Source: Cohnella terricola (lineage in GTDB: Bacteria; Bacillota; Bacilli; Paenibacillales; Paenibacillaceae). From it: a stretch of 64,000 nucleotides of DNA. Every line of letters starts with the position of its first letter. Position 1 is the stretch's first letter. The notes beneath the pieces were generated by a model that worked only from the letters and a program-made list of their open reading frames with translations, was not told the origin of the DNA and searched no databases. Positions 16,463 through 25,600 of this stretch are shown in pieces. The position numbers were made by a program, and so were the translations under genes. The stretch covers positions 121,734 to 185,733 of the forward strand of contig NZ_VNJJ01000007.1 in NCBI RefSeq assembly GCF_007786475.1, written 5' to 3'.

Positions 16463-18892
16463 TTAAGATTCTGTGCTCTTCTCCTCTGGCTTCATACCGA
16501 CATAGACAACATCTTTCGTTCCTTGCTTATACGTTCCCGCTTCATAACCAAGCACAGTGGGGACGAAGTCAAATGGAACATAGATTTTTCCTTTTACAAC
16601 AGCAGGTTGCGCTTGCACTGACTCCCCCATGCTGCTCCTATACAAAGAAGATACAGGTACTATATCTGAAAAATTGACAACAGCAGTTGGTTTTGTGATG
16701 TTGATTTGAATGGTGGTTCCATCTTTTTTGGTTAACAACGCCGCATCTGGCTTGCTGATGTACTTGAATGTATCCCCCATACCTGTCACGATAGGCTCTA
16801 CAGGTACGTAGAGTACACCATCAAGTTTAACAGGCTCACCTTGTTGGGCATTGGTTTCAATTCCATCGATAGAAAGCCCATATGTCACTTCACTAATAAC
16901 CTTTGTATTATAAGGTTTTATATTTTTAATGTCCTTTATCGTGTATATGGAACTGCCCGCTACAAATATGTATTTCCCGTGTGCTTTCACCATATCACCT
17001 AACATGAAAAATCCAGGGCCGTATTCATCGTTTTCAAAATCGGATCCAAATAGCGGCTTGTGTTCCCATTCCGTTCCATTTTTCGAAATCCACAACCCCC
17101 TAGCACCCGTCAAAACAAACATGTTTTGATCGTTCATAATCATTCTCGTATAATGCGGCGTTTTTTCATCTATATTCGTCTGTTTCATGCTCCAATGAAC
17201 TGCATCTTTAGATAGATAAACTTTTTTTTCACCAATATCGCCAACAATGAAATTTTCCCCATTCCAGGCGAATTTTAGAACATCCATTATGCTACTTGGA
17301 AGTCTTGTTTGTGTCCATTTTAACCAATCACTACTCGATAAAACTTCAAAGTGAATGTCATTCCTATTAGAGAAATTTTGAACAATCAAATATACTTTAC
17401 CATTCGCAGAGATCATATTACGAACACTATAGTTATATTTATTCTTAACCCCAATACTCTTTTCATTCCACGAAACCCCATCTTGCGAAACGTAGATATC
17501 AGGATCAATGGATCCTACTGCAACAAAAAACTTTCCCGTCCAGACCACTTGTCCAATTCCAAATTTATTCAATGATCTAGTCCATGTCCTGCCATCCTTT
17601 GATGTGTAAATGCCTCCGTTCCCAACGGCAACAAATTTTCCTGCCCCCCACTCAACATCAGCTAAACCTGGCATGCTCTTGGTATATCCATTATCTATGA
17701 CAGTTACAATTGATGATTTATTCCATTTCACGCCGTCATCTGTATATATAATTGAGCCATTATTACCAACAACCACAGTTCTATTTCCATTTGTAGCAAT
17801 CGCATGATAACCTGTTGTACTTACAAAATCGATACTCCAGTCTTGTCCGTCTTTTGAGTAATAGTAAAGACAGTTTTTTGGGGAATCTGGATTGTACGCC
17901 GAAATTCCCACAAATCCGTCTTTGGTTGCCAATAAACCCGCTGTCATCTCAGAACCCTGTAACGGTTTTTGAGTCCATTTCTTTAGATCAGAAGAAGTAA
18001 ATATAACTTTATTTGATCCGACCAATCCTATTCCGACATATTTCGAACCGTTATAGGCAATTACATTGAATTTTGAATCTTTTATTGAAGATAGTAGCTT
18101 CCAATTCAAAGCATCTGTTGAGGAATAGACTCCGCCCTCTCCACCAGCAATAAATTGCTTACCATTCCATATCACATTGGAAATATGAATGGAATTTGAG
18201 CTGTTAGATTTTACAGCCCAGTTTACACCATCTTGAGACACAGCAATATCTTTGCTTCCCCATGTAGTAAGAATAGTTTTCCCGTTAGAAGTATAAATTG
18301 AGTTCCATTTGTATTTTGAAGATAATCCAGAAATTTCATTCCATTTTATTCCGTCTACGGACGACAACGCTTTCCCATACTGCGTTATTGCAATATATTT
18401 ATTCGTCGTCCATACAACATCCATAACTGGTTCACTTTTCAGGTTTGTTGCACGCTTGTTCCAGTTACGTCCGTCTTTAGAGATAAATGCAATCGGATCA
18501 CCATATTGAGCAGATTCACAACGAATCTTTTTACATTGAAAACCGATAATCAAATATTCAGAGCCGTTCCATTCAATTGTATTTAGAAGATAGTTCCCCA
18601 TACTCGATAGTGTTGACCAATCTCTTCCATTAGGGGATACTGCAATTGTCCCACTTCCACTTGTAACAACATATTCGTTCTTCCCATAGACAAAACCAGT
18701 GGGTGCAGCAAGAAGGTTTGAATTACTCATCGACCAAGTTTCGTTTCCTAACGAAGATGCTTTATCTAATTGTATGACGGTCTCATTATCCAATTCTGTT
18801 ACAGTTGTATAGCCGTATGAAACTGTAGATGATGCTAAGAAAGATACTAGTAACAATAATGCTGTTATCATTATTCTATTGTTTATCTTCAT
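16463..18892 (-). CDS. Secreted repeat protein (BNR/Ycf48-like propeller) with stalk domain
   Basis: About 809 residues, exported by a signal peptide (MKINNRIMITALLLLVSFLA, with a likely cut near VSYG). About twelve repeats of a W-type unit occur along residues 50-640, with the recurring pattern S-x-D-G-x-x-W (for example ISKDGRNWNK, SSVDGIKWNE, TSKDGRTWTR). This is typical of sialidase-like/Ycf48-like beta-propellers. The last 130 residues resemble a copper-amine-oxidase N-domain stalk. The start at 18892 is chosen for AGGAGG eight bases upstream; an 83-residue upstream extension has none. The function is unknown; extracellular ligand binding is likely. Confidence 0.78.
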   Translation of the reverse strand: MKINNRIMITALLLLVSFLASSTVSYGYTTVTELDNETVIQLDKASSLGNETWSMSNSNLLAAPTGFVYGKNEYVVTSGSGTIAVSPNGRDWSTLSSMGNYLLNTIEWNGSEYLIIGFQCKKIRCESAQYGDPIAFISKDGRNWNKRATNLKSEPVMDVVWTTNKYIAITQYGKALSSVDGIKWNEISGLSSKYKWNSIYTSNGKTILTTWGSKDIAVSQDGVNWAVKSNSSNSIHISNVIWNGKQFIAGGEGGVYSSTDALNWKLLSSIKDSKFNVIAYNGSKYVGIGLVGSNKVIFTSSDLKKWTQKPLQGSEMTAGLLATKDGFVGISAYNPDSPKNCLYYYSKDGQDWSIDFVSTTGYHAIATNGNRTVVVGNNGSIIYTDDGVKWNKSSIVTVIDNGYTKSMPGLADVEWGAGKFVAVGNGGIYTSKDGRTWTRSLNKFGIGQVVWTGKFFVAVGSIDPDIYVSQDGVSWNEKSIGVKNKYNYSVRNMISANGKVYLIVQNFSNRNDIHFEVLSSSDWLKWTQTRLPSSIMDVLKFAWNGENFIVGDIGEKKVYLSKDAVHWSMKQTNIDEKTPHYTRMIMNDQNMFVLTGARGLWISKNGTEWEHKPLFGSDFENDEYGPGFFMLGDMVKAHGKYIFVAGSSIYTIKDIKNIKPYNTKVISEVTYGLSIDGIETNAQQGEPVKLDGVLYVPVEPIVTGMGDTFKYISKPDAALLTKKDGTTIQINITKPTAVVNFSDIVPVSSLYRSSMGESVQAQPAVVKGKIYVPFDFVPTVLGYEAGTYKQGTKDVVYVGMKPEEKSTES

Positions 18893-19203
18893 GATGAAAT
18901 CCTCCTGCTGCCATTTTAGATTGCTACAACCATTGCGATAAACTCTTTTGTACATTTGGCTTTTTCGAGTTGAAAGTCCTCTCCGCTCCTTCGCCCCTCT
19001 TTCAAAAATCAAATAAAAAAACCTCCGAAAAAGATAGAGGTTCTGACACATTCCACTACTTGCAACCTGGCAATCGGTATCTCCTCCTCGGAAATCGACG
19101 ACCCATGGCTTTGCGTCACTGCCTTTCGACAATTTTGCCAAAAACCCTATTCATTTTGGATAAATCAACCAGCCACTCTATTATACAATAACCCCCGCAT
19201 AAA

Positions 19204-19235
19204 CTTCTACGGGTGGTGTAATGACAGATTTGATG
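19204..19235 (-). pseudogene. Fragment of ssrA (tmRNA) sequence
   Basis: The 32-bp stretch CTTCTACGGGTGG... to TTTGATG matches genuine ssrA at 43798-43826 apart from a short insertion and one or two changes. It has no flanking tmRNA structure, so it is a relic. The 546-bp spacer 18893-19438 holds this relic and the repeat copy that follows. Confidence 0.75.
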
Positions 19236-19298
19236 CACAGGAGCATCTCATCAATTGAGTTCGCTGGCAGTAATAAGATCATCCGGAATACCACAATC

Positions 19299-19430
19299 GG
19301 ACCCCAATGTCCTCATTCAGACTGAGGCGATTCTCCCTAACTTCCCCACTATCACAAAAAAAGCCGACCTCATGCGGTCGGAGTTTTTATGGCGGAGGCG
19401 AATCGTGGCTCTGCAAAACCACAATCCGCC
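19299..19430. repeat. ssrA-3'-end-like repeat with hairpin
   Basis: A diverged copy of the CCCCAATGTCCTC...GACTG motif is followed by the GCCGACC-TCATGC-GGTCGG hairpin and then ATGGCGGAGGCGAATCGTGG, which can fold with CCACAATCCGCC. The order is the same as in the copies at 28.5 and 38.6 kb. The hairpin also separates the neighbouring minus-strand genes. Confidence 0.8.
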
Positions 19431-19438
19431 GAAGATAC

Positions 19439-20050
19439 TTATTGCGTATAGTTCGCAGCATGAAATACGTCTCTGTTCAGTTGGGAATAATGAAAGCCCA
19501 GATCATATGCTTGCTTTAATAACTTCTCTATATCGTTATGGTCGGCATCCAGGGTGTTATACAAGATTTCCACCTTGGAATTGACTATTCCCGCGTAATT
19601 GGCCATGCCAACATTGAGCTGATGAGCGAGCATCTTGTCGTAGTTTCTTTTCTCGAAATGCTCTAATGAAGCACCTGCGAGTCCAAGCCATAATACCTGT
19701 TCATGATGAAGCTTGCCGGTTCCGTATGCAAAACCATAATTCCACACACGGTCGATGTACCCTTTTAACATAGCCGGCAAGGTGTACCACCAAATCGGGA
19801 AAATATAAGCCAACGCATCGTACTGCTTCATTCGATCGATTTCCTTCTCCACTTCAAGTGAATATACTTTATGATTACCGGACCAGTCCGGCTCGTCTTC
19901 CTCCCACAGGACCGGGCCAAATCCGCTGCGGTGCAGATCGAGCACCTCAGCTTCGTGTCCGGCAGCTTGAAGGCCTTGTCCGAAACGCTCCGCGACCGCA
20001 AACGTTAAAGAGCTTGTTCTCGGGTGGCTTACAACGATTAACACTTTCAT
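19439..20050 (-). CDS. Flavodoxin-fold NAD(P)H oxidoreductase
   Basis: A 203-residue protein of the flavodoxin-like NAD(P)H-dehydrogenase (quinone)/KefF/MdaB family. The start LIVVSHPRTSSLTFAVAERF gives the FMN phosphate loop. The motif YIFPIWWYTLPAMLKGYIDR is the family's quinone/FMN region. It is likely to catalyse two-electron reduction of quinones or similar electrophiles in the cytoplasm. It lies downstream of the saccharopine-dehydrogenase-like gene by 42 bp, in the same direction, and that gene is divergent from an HxlR regulator. HxlR proteins typically sense electrophiles and control such reductases, so the three genes form a plausible detoxification unit. Confidence 0.85.
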   Translation of the reverse strand: MKVLIVVSHPRTSSLTFAVAERFGQGLQAAGHEAEVLDLHRSGFGPVLWEEDEPDWSGNHKVYSLEVEKEIDRMKQYDALAYIFPIWWYTLPAMLKGYIDRVWNYGFAYGTGKLHHEQVLWLGLAGASLEHFEKRNYDKMLAHQLNVGMANYAGIVNSKVEILYNTLDADHNDIEKLLKQAYDLGFHYSQLNRDVFHAANYTQ

Positions 20051-20092
20051 CTTCTTCCCCCTACTCTCCTAAGTATAGATAGAAATGAATGT

Positions 20093-21082
20093 TCATAACT
20101 GGTCAATAATCCGTACACCGAATTGCTCCAAACGTGCGAGAGCCGCATCCACAGGGACCAACGTCTCAGGGAGCTGAATTCCTCCCGGAGCAGCGGAATA
20201 GCCGTTCCAACCGAAAACTCGCTCAATGGAGATCAAAACGCCGAGAGCCGTAAGGTGTGCTTGCCCTTGCGGATCGGATACGATCGTTCGGCGCTTGGCC
20301 GGCTGGCCCGATTTCAGAATGCCTTCAATTTCGATGTAAAGATCCTGGGAAGCCTGCCCCCCCGCTTGCGTCCCAATTGATGGACCCAGTATAAAATCAA
20401 ACCGAACATTCGGTGCACCAGTGGCAGCCGCTAAGCTTGGGACATCGAGCAGCCCCATGGGAAGCCCCTCCAGGACGCTTCCGTCGGCAAGTTTGACCTG
20501 TCTCGGATGCTGACTCGCATCGACCCAAATCCATTTGCCGCCTTCTCGAATAAGCGCCCTGCCAATGAAGCTCTCCGAATCGCCAACCGTCATTGGCCCC
20601 ATCTGTTCTCGATCATCGTAAAGTCCTGCCAACGCAATCGAATCGATCTGCTTGAAATCTTCAGCGGTTTTCAGTGCAACGAGGGTCATAACCCCGGATT
20701 GCGAATGCCCTAGCGGGACAATCGGACGCTTCGGAGGAGTCTTAAGCGCAGCAAAGGTAAGAGGTGCAACTTCGTCGGCAAGTTTTGTAATACCGATATG
20801 GGCGATTCCCTTCAGCAAAGCGAAATGGATCAATCTATCGGCAGGATCCTGCAAGGAAGAAACGATGAGATCGATTTCCCCCAGATTTTCAATGCTATGG
20901 GTATTCTCCAAGTCCAAATAAGCTGTTTTGGCATTTCCAAGTTCATTTGCGAGCGCGATGCCTCGCTGCGGATTTCGTCCTGCAAGTACGATTTCTACAT
21001 CTTTGTTGATTCTACGGACATGTTGAGCGATGGCGCTGCCGACAACACCGTATCCTCCGGCAATTAATAGGCGTTCTGTCAT
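20093..21082 (-). CDS. Saccharopine-dehydrogenase-like NAD(P)-binding protein
   Basis: About 329 residues. The N-terminus MTERLLIAGGYGVVGSAIAQ is a Rossmann dinucleotide loop, followed by VLAGRNPQRGIALANELG, typical of saccharopine dehydrogenase-like reductases (trans-acting enoyl reductase type). The C-terminal two-thirds carry no recognised domain. The ATG at 21082 is chosen for GGAGGG at seven bases; the GTG five codons before it has no RBS. Substrate unknown. It is first of a pair with the flavodoxin-fold reductase and is divergent from the HxlR gene, with a shared 172-bp promoter region. Confidence 0.75.
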   Translation of the reverse strand: MTERLLIAGGYGVVGSAIAQHVRRINKDVEIVLAGRNPQRGIALANELGNAKTAYLDLENTHSIENLGEIDLIVSSLQDPADRLIHFALLKGIAHIGITKLADEVAPLTFAALKTPPKRPIVPLGHSQSGVMTLVALKTAEDFKQIDSIALAGLYDDREQMGPMTVGDSESFIGRALIREGGKWIWVDASQHPRQVKLADGSVLEGLPMGLLDVPSLAAATGAPNVRFDFILGPSIGTQAGGQASQDLYIEIEGILKSGQPAKRRTIVSDPQGQAHLTALGVLISIERVFGWNGYSAAPGGIQLPETLVPVDAALARLEQFGVRIIDQL

Positions 21083-21254
21083 TTGGTTTCCCTCCACTTT
21101 TTGAGTTGATTGCTGGAATATGAAAATTATGTTCCATATAATAACATTAGGGAAGAACGCACTTTATTGTGCTATTAGCACCGAATGGTGATATAGATAC
21201 CAAAAAGTACCTATGTTTTTAATAAGAGTTCTGCCATTGACAGGAGGGGAATTC
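21083..21254. promoter_or_regulatory. Divergent regulatory region with repeated TACC element
   Basis: The 172-bp spacer between the oxidoreductase pair and HxlR contains ATACCAAAAAGTACCTATG (from about 21197), with two TACC half-sites. HxlR-family operators are commonly GTAC-containing, so this is a candidate, not proven, binding site. Confidence 0.35.
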
Positions 21255-21620
21255 ATGGAAACACAACCGAAGAGCACATACAACATCCCGGCAGAAGCTG
21301 CGCTCGACGTCCTTGGAGGAAAGTGGAAAACACTGATCTTATGTCATTTGTCCTATGGTTCCAAACGAACGAATGAGCTCAAAAAAGCAATGCCCGGCAT
21401 TACGCAAAAAATGTTAACACAGCAACTTAGAGAATTGGAGAACGACGGCATTATCTTCAGGACAGTCTACAATCAAGTACCGCCGAAAGTCGTCTATGAA
21501 ATGACTGAGGTAGGAGAGTCGCTTAAAGGGATATTGGATCAGTTATGTGAATGGGGGGAAAAATTCATTCAGGGGCAATTTCCGAAAACGAAAAAGAGCA
21601 CCCCCAACGGCGCTCTCTGA
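21255..21620 (+). CDS. HxlR-family transcriptional regulator
   Basis: A 121-residue winged-helix protein with the HxlR signature ALDVLGGKWKTLILCHLSYG at the N-terminus. The recognition helix region is GITQKMLTQQLRELENDGII, and YNQVPPKVVYEMTEVGESLK forms the wing. The ATG at 21255 has AGGAGGGG seven bases upstream; the longer frame does not. It does not show the conserved N-terminal Cys of redox-type YodB, since the N-terminus lacks a Cys before the helix. It is divergent from the NAD(P)H oxidoreductase pair, a common HxlR arrangement, and probably controls it. Confidence 0.87.
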   Translation: METQPKSTYNIPAEAALDVLGGKWKTLILCHLSYGSKRTNELKKAMPGITQKMLTQQLRELENDGIIFRTVYNQVPPKVVYEMTEVGESLKGILDQLCEWGEKFIQGQFPKTKKSTPNGAL

Positions 21621-21632
21621 TTGGCTATACGA

Positions 21633-21998
21633 TTAGTGCGCCCCTTTATATTCCTGAAAGATCGGATTGTGGCCGCACACCATCAGTCCCTGACCCCAGT
21701 TCACATGCACTTCTTCTGTCGGCAAATCTTCCGGATCGCGATACTGAACGAGCACATTCCTTCTCGGTCGCGTGCTTCTGTTTACGTCGGAGCCGTGAAT
21801 CGTTAAATAGTTGAAAAATAATACGTCGCCGGCGCTAGCGGGACACGGCGTTCCCATGGAAATCGGGTATTCGACATGATTCAGATAATGAGCGCCGACA
21901 TGCTTCATCGGACCATTCTTATGGCTTCCTGGGATGATGCTTAGGCAGCCATTCTCCGTATCGGAATCATCCATATGGATGCTAGTCATATAGCATAA
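21633..21998 (-). pseudogene. Phytanoyl-CoA dioxygenase-like protein, 5'-truncated
   Basis: Only the C-terminal third of a phytanoyl-CoA dioxygenase (Fe(II)/2-oxoglutarate-dependent) remains, about 121 residues. It keeps DDSDTENGCLSIIPGSHKNG, the distal His in TIHGSDVNRSTRPRR and its 2-oxoglutarate-binding Arg. The catalytic HxD motif and everything before it are missing. The break coincides with GCCGACCTCATGCGGTCG at 21996-22013, a copy of the ssrA-like repeat hairpin, whose own ATG creates the apparent start. It cannot be active as a dioxygenase. Confidence 0.82.
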
Positions 21999-22017
21999 AG
22001 CCGACCTCATGCGGTCG
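21995..22017. repeat. Partial ssrA-like repeat hairpin at a gene break
   Basis: AAAGCCGACCTCATGCGGTCG is one arm and loop of the repeat hairpin, fused to the 5' end of the truncated dioxygenase and next to the end of the SagB gene. Confidence 0.75.
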
Positions 22018-22046
22018 TCCCCATTCCGTCGACATCCTGCATAACC

Positions 22047-23600
22047 CTAGTCGTGCAAGCCCATCTCCACCCTGGGATGAGGACGGTAGTAGCCGATCGG
22101 GATTTGGACAAGGCTAGTTCGTCCATGCACGGACATCCGGTAGAGCTCGTCGCACGATCCGGCGTGAAAACCGAGAAGCGGACGACCGCCCATCCCGAGT
22201 GCGACCGACGCGAGCAACAAGCGCTGCAGGAGCATCCCGGCTTCCATCTGCTGGATGCGATATCCCCTAAACCCCAATTGGGAAATCAGATGATCGGCTT
22301 CACCGGCTATGTGCAAGCAGATCGGTACTTGAAACAAATTGACGTTGTGCAGGGTCATCCCCTGTTGCAGCCGGAGCCGATGATCTCCGGCAAGCGCGCG
22401 CCGAAGCGCGTGGGAGGAGGCGTCATAGCGGTAAGCTCCGTCCGGCACTCCTTCGATGTTATGGAAGCATCCGTATAGAGCGACACGAGTCGGAGGCATC
22501 TCTCCCGCACCGTCCAAATCGTTGCGATACGCGAAGGAAGCCGTCGCTTCGTGGAGCAGGGCGGCCAACTGCTGCTCCGTTACTCGATGCAAGACGAATT
22601 CGCTCTCAGGAGAATACCTCGCTCGGCTGGCCGCCGCCAGATCGTAGGTCAGCCTCTTCACCAAAGGCAAAAAGACGCTCTGCAGTCCGCTTTCCGCCCG
22701 CCCGGCGGGCTCGAAACGGCGAATCGACAGCAGCGTATCAAGCGACGACGCTTCGTTCATCCCGGTCAGCTGCGGGAGCTCCTTGACAGTTCGCGAACGT
22801 AGATGGTAATCAAGTCGAACAACCGGCAGCTCGCGGCACAGCTCATCAGCCGTCACGTGCACCGGCGCAATGCTGCCGCCGTCGATCCAAGCGTTGCCGC
22901 GCCGCGCTGAAAGCGGCACAACCGCATACACACTCTCCTCCCGAGGGGATAGCCCGAGCATATGGCCAACTGCCCGGTCCAGAAATCGGAAATGCACGCT
23001 TGACGTGTAGCCGAATCGCTTCGCTGCCTCAAGCATCTGCCCGAGCAGCACGCCCGAATCGAGCCCTTGCAGACGATAAGCGAATGTGTTGTATTTGAAA
23101 GCATTTTTCCAAACCATCGTTGATACCAAGACAACGCCGAAGCAGGAGGACATATCGCAACGGTTGCCGAGAGCCCGGGCCAAGTACGAATCGTAATCGC
23201 CCTCGCGCAGCAGTACCAGTCGGTGATGCGCTGCATCGTAATGGTATACGCCGGGAGCAATGCCGGCCGTGCGGAGATATATGTACAATTCGTTCGGGTA
23301 CAGTCCTCCGCCGGACGGGACGAACCTGCGGCACTTCTCCACTGGTACGGCAAAAGAATGGCTTACTTGCGTCAGTCCGTAGGCGTACCAGAGAAAATGG
23401 CCGATGTCTTTCAGGTTTGGTTCCGCGGGCGTTTCCCGCGCTTCCAGCGTCAGTGGGATATCCGAGGATAGCGAAAAAGCCGGCAGGCCGCGATACAGCT
23501 TATAGGGAAGCGGCGCGTCGTCCCAATCAACCTCCCATCCGGGCTGCCCGTTCTGGTAGCCGTCGGCATGAAGTTGGCGTATAAACGCTTCCGGACTCAT
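22047..23600 (-). CDS. SagB-type dehydrogenase of the TOMM cluster
   Basis: About 517 residues, FMN-dependent, with two nitroreductase-like halves. The family's N-terminal flavin region has RFVPSGGGLYPNELYIYLRT (about 110-130); a second region with MPPTRVALYGCFHNIEGVPDGAYRYDA lies in the C-terminal half. In thiazole/oxazole-modified peptides this enzyme oxidises azolines to azoles. The ATG at 23600 has AGGAGG close upstream; the frame extends further but without an RBS. It is the last gene of a minus-strand unit after the ThiF-like and YcaO genes and probably acts on the precursor at 27.7-28.0 kb. Confidence 0.88.
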   Translation of the reverse strand: MSPEAFIRQLHADGYQNGQPGWEVDWDDAPLPYKLYRGLPAFSLSSDIPLTLEARETPAEPNLKDIGHFLWYAYGLTQVSHSFAVPVEKCRRFVPSGGGLYPNELYIYLRTAGIAPGVYHYDAAHHRLVLLREGDYDSYLARALGNRCDMSSCFGVVLVSTMVWKNAFKYNTFAYRLQGLDSGVLLGQMLEAAKRFGYTSSVHFRFLDRAVGHMLGLSPREESVYAVVPLSARRGNAWIDGGSIAPVHVTADELCRELPVVRLDYHLRSRTVKELPQLTGMNEASSLDTLLSIRRFEPAGRAESGLQSVFLPLVKRLTYDLAAASRARYSPESEFVLHRVTEQQLAALLHEATASFAYRNDLDGAGEMPPTRVALYGCFHNIEGVPDGAYRYDASSHALRRALAGDHRLRLQQGMTLHNVNLFQVPICLHIAGEADHLISQLGFRGYRIQQMEAGMLLQRLLLASVALGMGGRPLLGFHAGSCDELYRMSVHGRTSLVQIPIGYYRPHPRVEMGLHD

Positions 23601-23656
23601 TCTGCTTCCTCCTGTCGTACCTAGAGTGAAATCGCAGCATGGCATCTGCCGGCTCA

Positions 23657-25600
23657 TTAAGGGAACGGATGCGGATGAGGATTGAGCTCCTCCTGACGCA
23701 GCGTTCGCTCCTTGTACCCGAGCTCGGCCGGCACCCGAAGTGCTCTTTCCATTCCCGCCAAGCGGATAAAATTAAAGCCGAACGTCATCGGCAGCATACC
23801 GGGGATCAGCACCTTCACGCAGTGCAGCCCGTTCCTTCGCAATTCCGGCGTCGTCTGGTCCACCACGATCACATCCAAATGCAACCGGCGGAATATGCCG
23901 ATCATCATCTTCAGGTCTTCCGTCAAATCCCGGTGCTTAGGCGCGGGATCAAATTCCTGACCGAACGTTCGCAGCGGCCGGTTTTCCTCCAGCAAAAAAC
24001 GCAGCCGCGGCTCTGCCTCCGGCAGAGCGTATAACATGGAATGGTCATCCATGCTCCGAACCAGTGAAGGATCGCGGAGCATCCGCACATAGTCCTCCCG
24101 ATTCGTCTCGAACCTGTCGTTTAGCGTCAGCAACATCCCCGACAGCTCGTGAACCGCTCCTTTTGCCGCCCGCACAGGATCCGGGTGCGCTCCGGCCGCG
24201 CAGATGAGATTAATTCCATTCGGCTTAATGTTTTTCGCCATCGCCCAAATGCTAGGAATGCCATTCTCCATCGTCGCGTTAAACAAGAGCACGTCAAAGC
24301 CGGCAACGGCCCGTAGACGGTCCACCATGAGTATCAAGTCGTGGTCACCGGCGGATCGGGGGTCCAGGCGCGGAAGCGGCAGCTGCGCATACCATGTCAG
24401 TAGGAACGAATCGCGCTCCACTACCTCCAGCATGCCGTACAAGATCGCTTCCTCCAAGCTTCCGCCCAGGGCGCAGCCGTTGGATGTCTCGTAAACGAAG
24501 CCTTGCCGGCAGGGTGAACTGTAGTACGCAAGCCACTGGGGCACCAAGATCGGGCGTTCCTGCGCAAACGAGAACCCCCAGACCCAATCGGTCTCGGCAT
24601 CGGGATCGAACGGCCGAAAAGGAAATCCTGGCAGTTCATACTGCTCCTTTGCATACAGCCCGACCGTAACGGGATCGAGTGCTTCTCCCGCCAATTGACG
24701 GTAGCTGCCGCGCACTACTGTCCGCTTGCCGCGCGGCTCCATGCCGCAGTAGCGCTCCAAGCCCTCCATGATGGCCGTCAACTCGCTGTCAGCATAGCTA
24801 TTCGTCCGGCCCGCCGCCGCCTCATCCTGCTCGAACATTGGAAGATTCACGCTCGCATCGGCGAAAGGCGACACCAGATCCAACATTTTTCCGTTCAAAA
24901 ATCCGGTCTTGTAATCGAGATAGTCCCTGACCAAAAATGCTTTCAATTCAGAGAGCGATCGGCAGCGATAAATGTTCTCGCCGATTTTAGGGCGAGGCTC
25001 CAGCGATATCCGGGCCGCGTCCCGCGAATCGTCGGGCAGACGGCCGCATACAGGGCACAGCGGGTCCGGAAAGTAGAAATGGCTGGTGCAATTCAGCGTC
25101 TTCAGATTGACGAAAATGATACGCTCTTCCGTGCGGGAGCTACTGCGCCGCAGTACGCTCAGCGATTCCGCTGCAACCAGACGCGCCATCTGAATCAGTC
25201 CCGTGCGCGATGCCCACGCGTCGGACTGTTGTCCCCCGGTCTCCGTCAAACGCTGCTGGAGCTCCCAATTCTCCGTGCGGTCGCGTCCCGCGATAAGCTG
25301 CCGGGTGTCGGCGCACCTGGAGCACCCAGCCAATCCCGGCCTGACGAGCGGCCCGATCACGCCTTCACCGAAGGCGATGAAACCGCGCAGGAATGGAATC
25401 CCGGCCGCCCGCAGATTCGTTTCCGCCTCGCGGTGAACGGCGGGATGCCATGCATCGTGCAATACCAAGGCGAATTCCGCAGCAGCCGGCATTTCCTCCC
25501 TGAAATCGGCCAAACGAACGATTTGGCACTCGGAGATCAGTTCCCCGCACACCAGCTCCGCCAGATCTCCTTCACCGACAACGGCTACGACCGCGCTCAC
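23657..25600 (-). CDS. Fused TOMM cyclodehydratase: Zn/E1-like domain plus YcaO
   Basis: A 647-residue fusion of an E1-like leader-binding half and a YcaO catalytic half. Cys pairs C93/C96 (GCSRC) and C182/C185 (CPVC) are the likely zinc site. The YcaO ATP/Mg-binding patterns are seen at SYADSELTAIMEGLERYC (268-285) and NGCALGGSLEEAILYGMLEV (about 375). The C-terminus ends NPHPHPFP, the PxPxP motif needed by YcaO enzymes that make azolines. The product should convert core cysteines (and Ser/Thr) to thiazolines with ATP. The start overlaps the end of the ThiF-like gene by 4 bp (ATGA). Confidence 0.92.
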   Translation of the reverse strand: MSAVVAVVGEGDLAELVCGELISECQIVRLADFREEMPAAAEFALVLHDAWHPAVHREAETNLRAAGIPFLRGFIAFGEGVIGPLVRPGLAGCSRCADTRQLIAGRDRTENWELQQRLTETGGQQSDAWASRTGLIQMARLVAAESLSVLRRSSSRTEERIIFVNLKTLNCTSHFYFPDPLCPVCGRLPDDSRDAARISLEPRPKIGENIYRCRSLSELKAFLVRDYLDYKTGFLNGKMLDLVSPFADASVNLPMFEQDEAAAGRTNSYADSELTAIMEGLERYCGMEPRGKRTVVRGSYRQLAGEALDPVTVGLYAKEQYELPGFPFRPFDPDAETDWVWGFSFAQERPILVPQWLAYYSSPCRQGFVYETSNGCALGGSLEEAILYGMLEVVERDSFLLTWYAQLPLPRLDPRSAGDHDLILMVDRLRAVAGFDVLLFNATMENGIPSIWAMAKNIKPNGINLICAAGAHPDPVRAAKGAVHELSGMLLTLNDRFETNREDYVRMLRDPSLVRSMDDHSMLYALPEAEPRLRFLLEENRPLRTFGQEFDPAPKHRDLTEDLKMMIGIFRRLHLDVIVVDQTTPELRRNGLHCVKVLIPGMLPMTFGFNFIRLAGMERALRVPAELGYKERTLRQEELNPHPHPFP

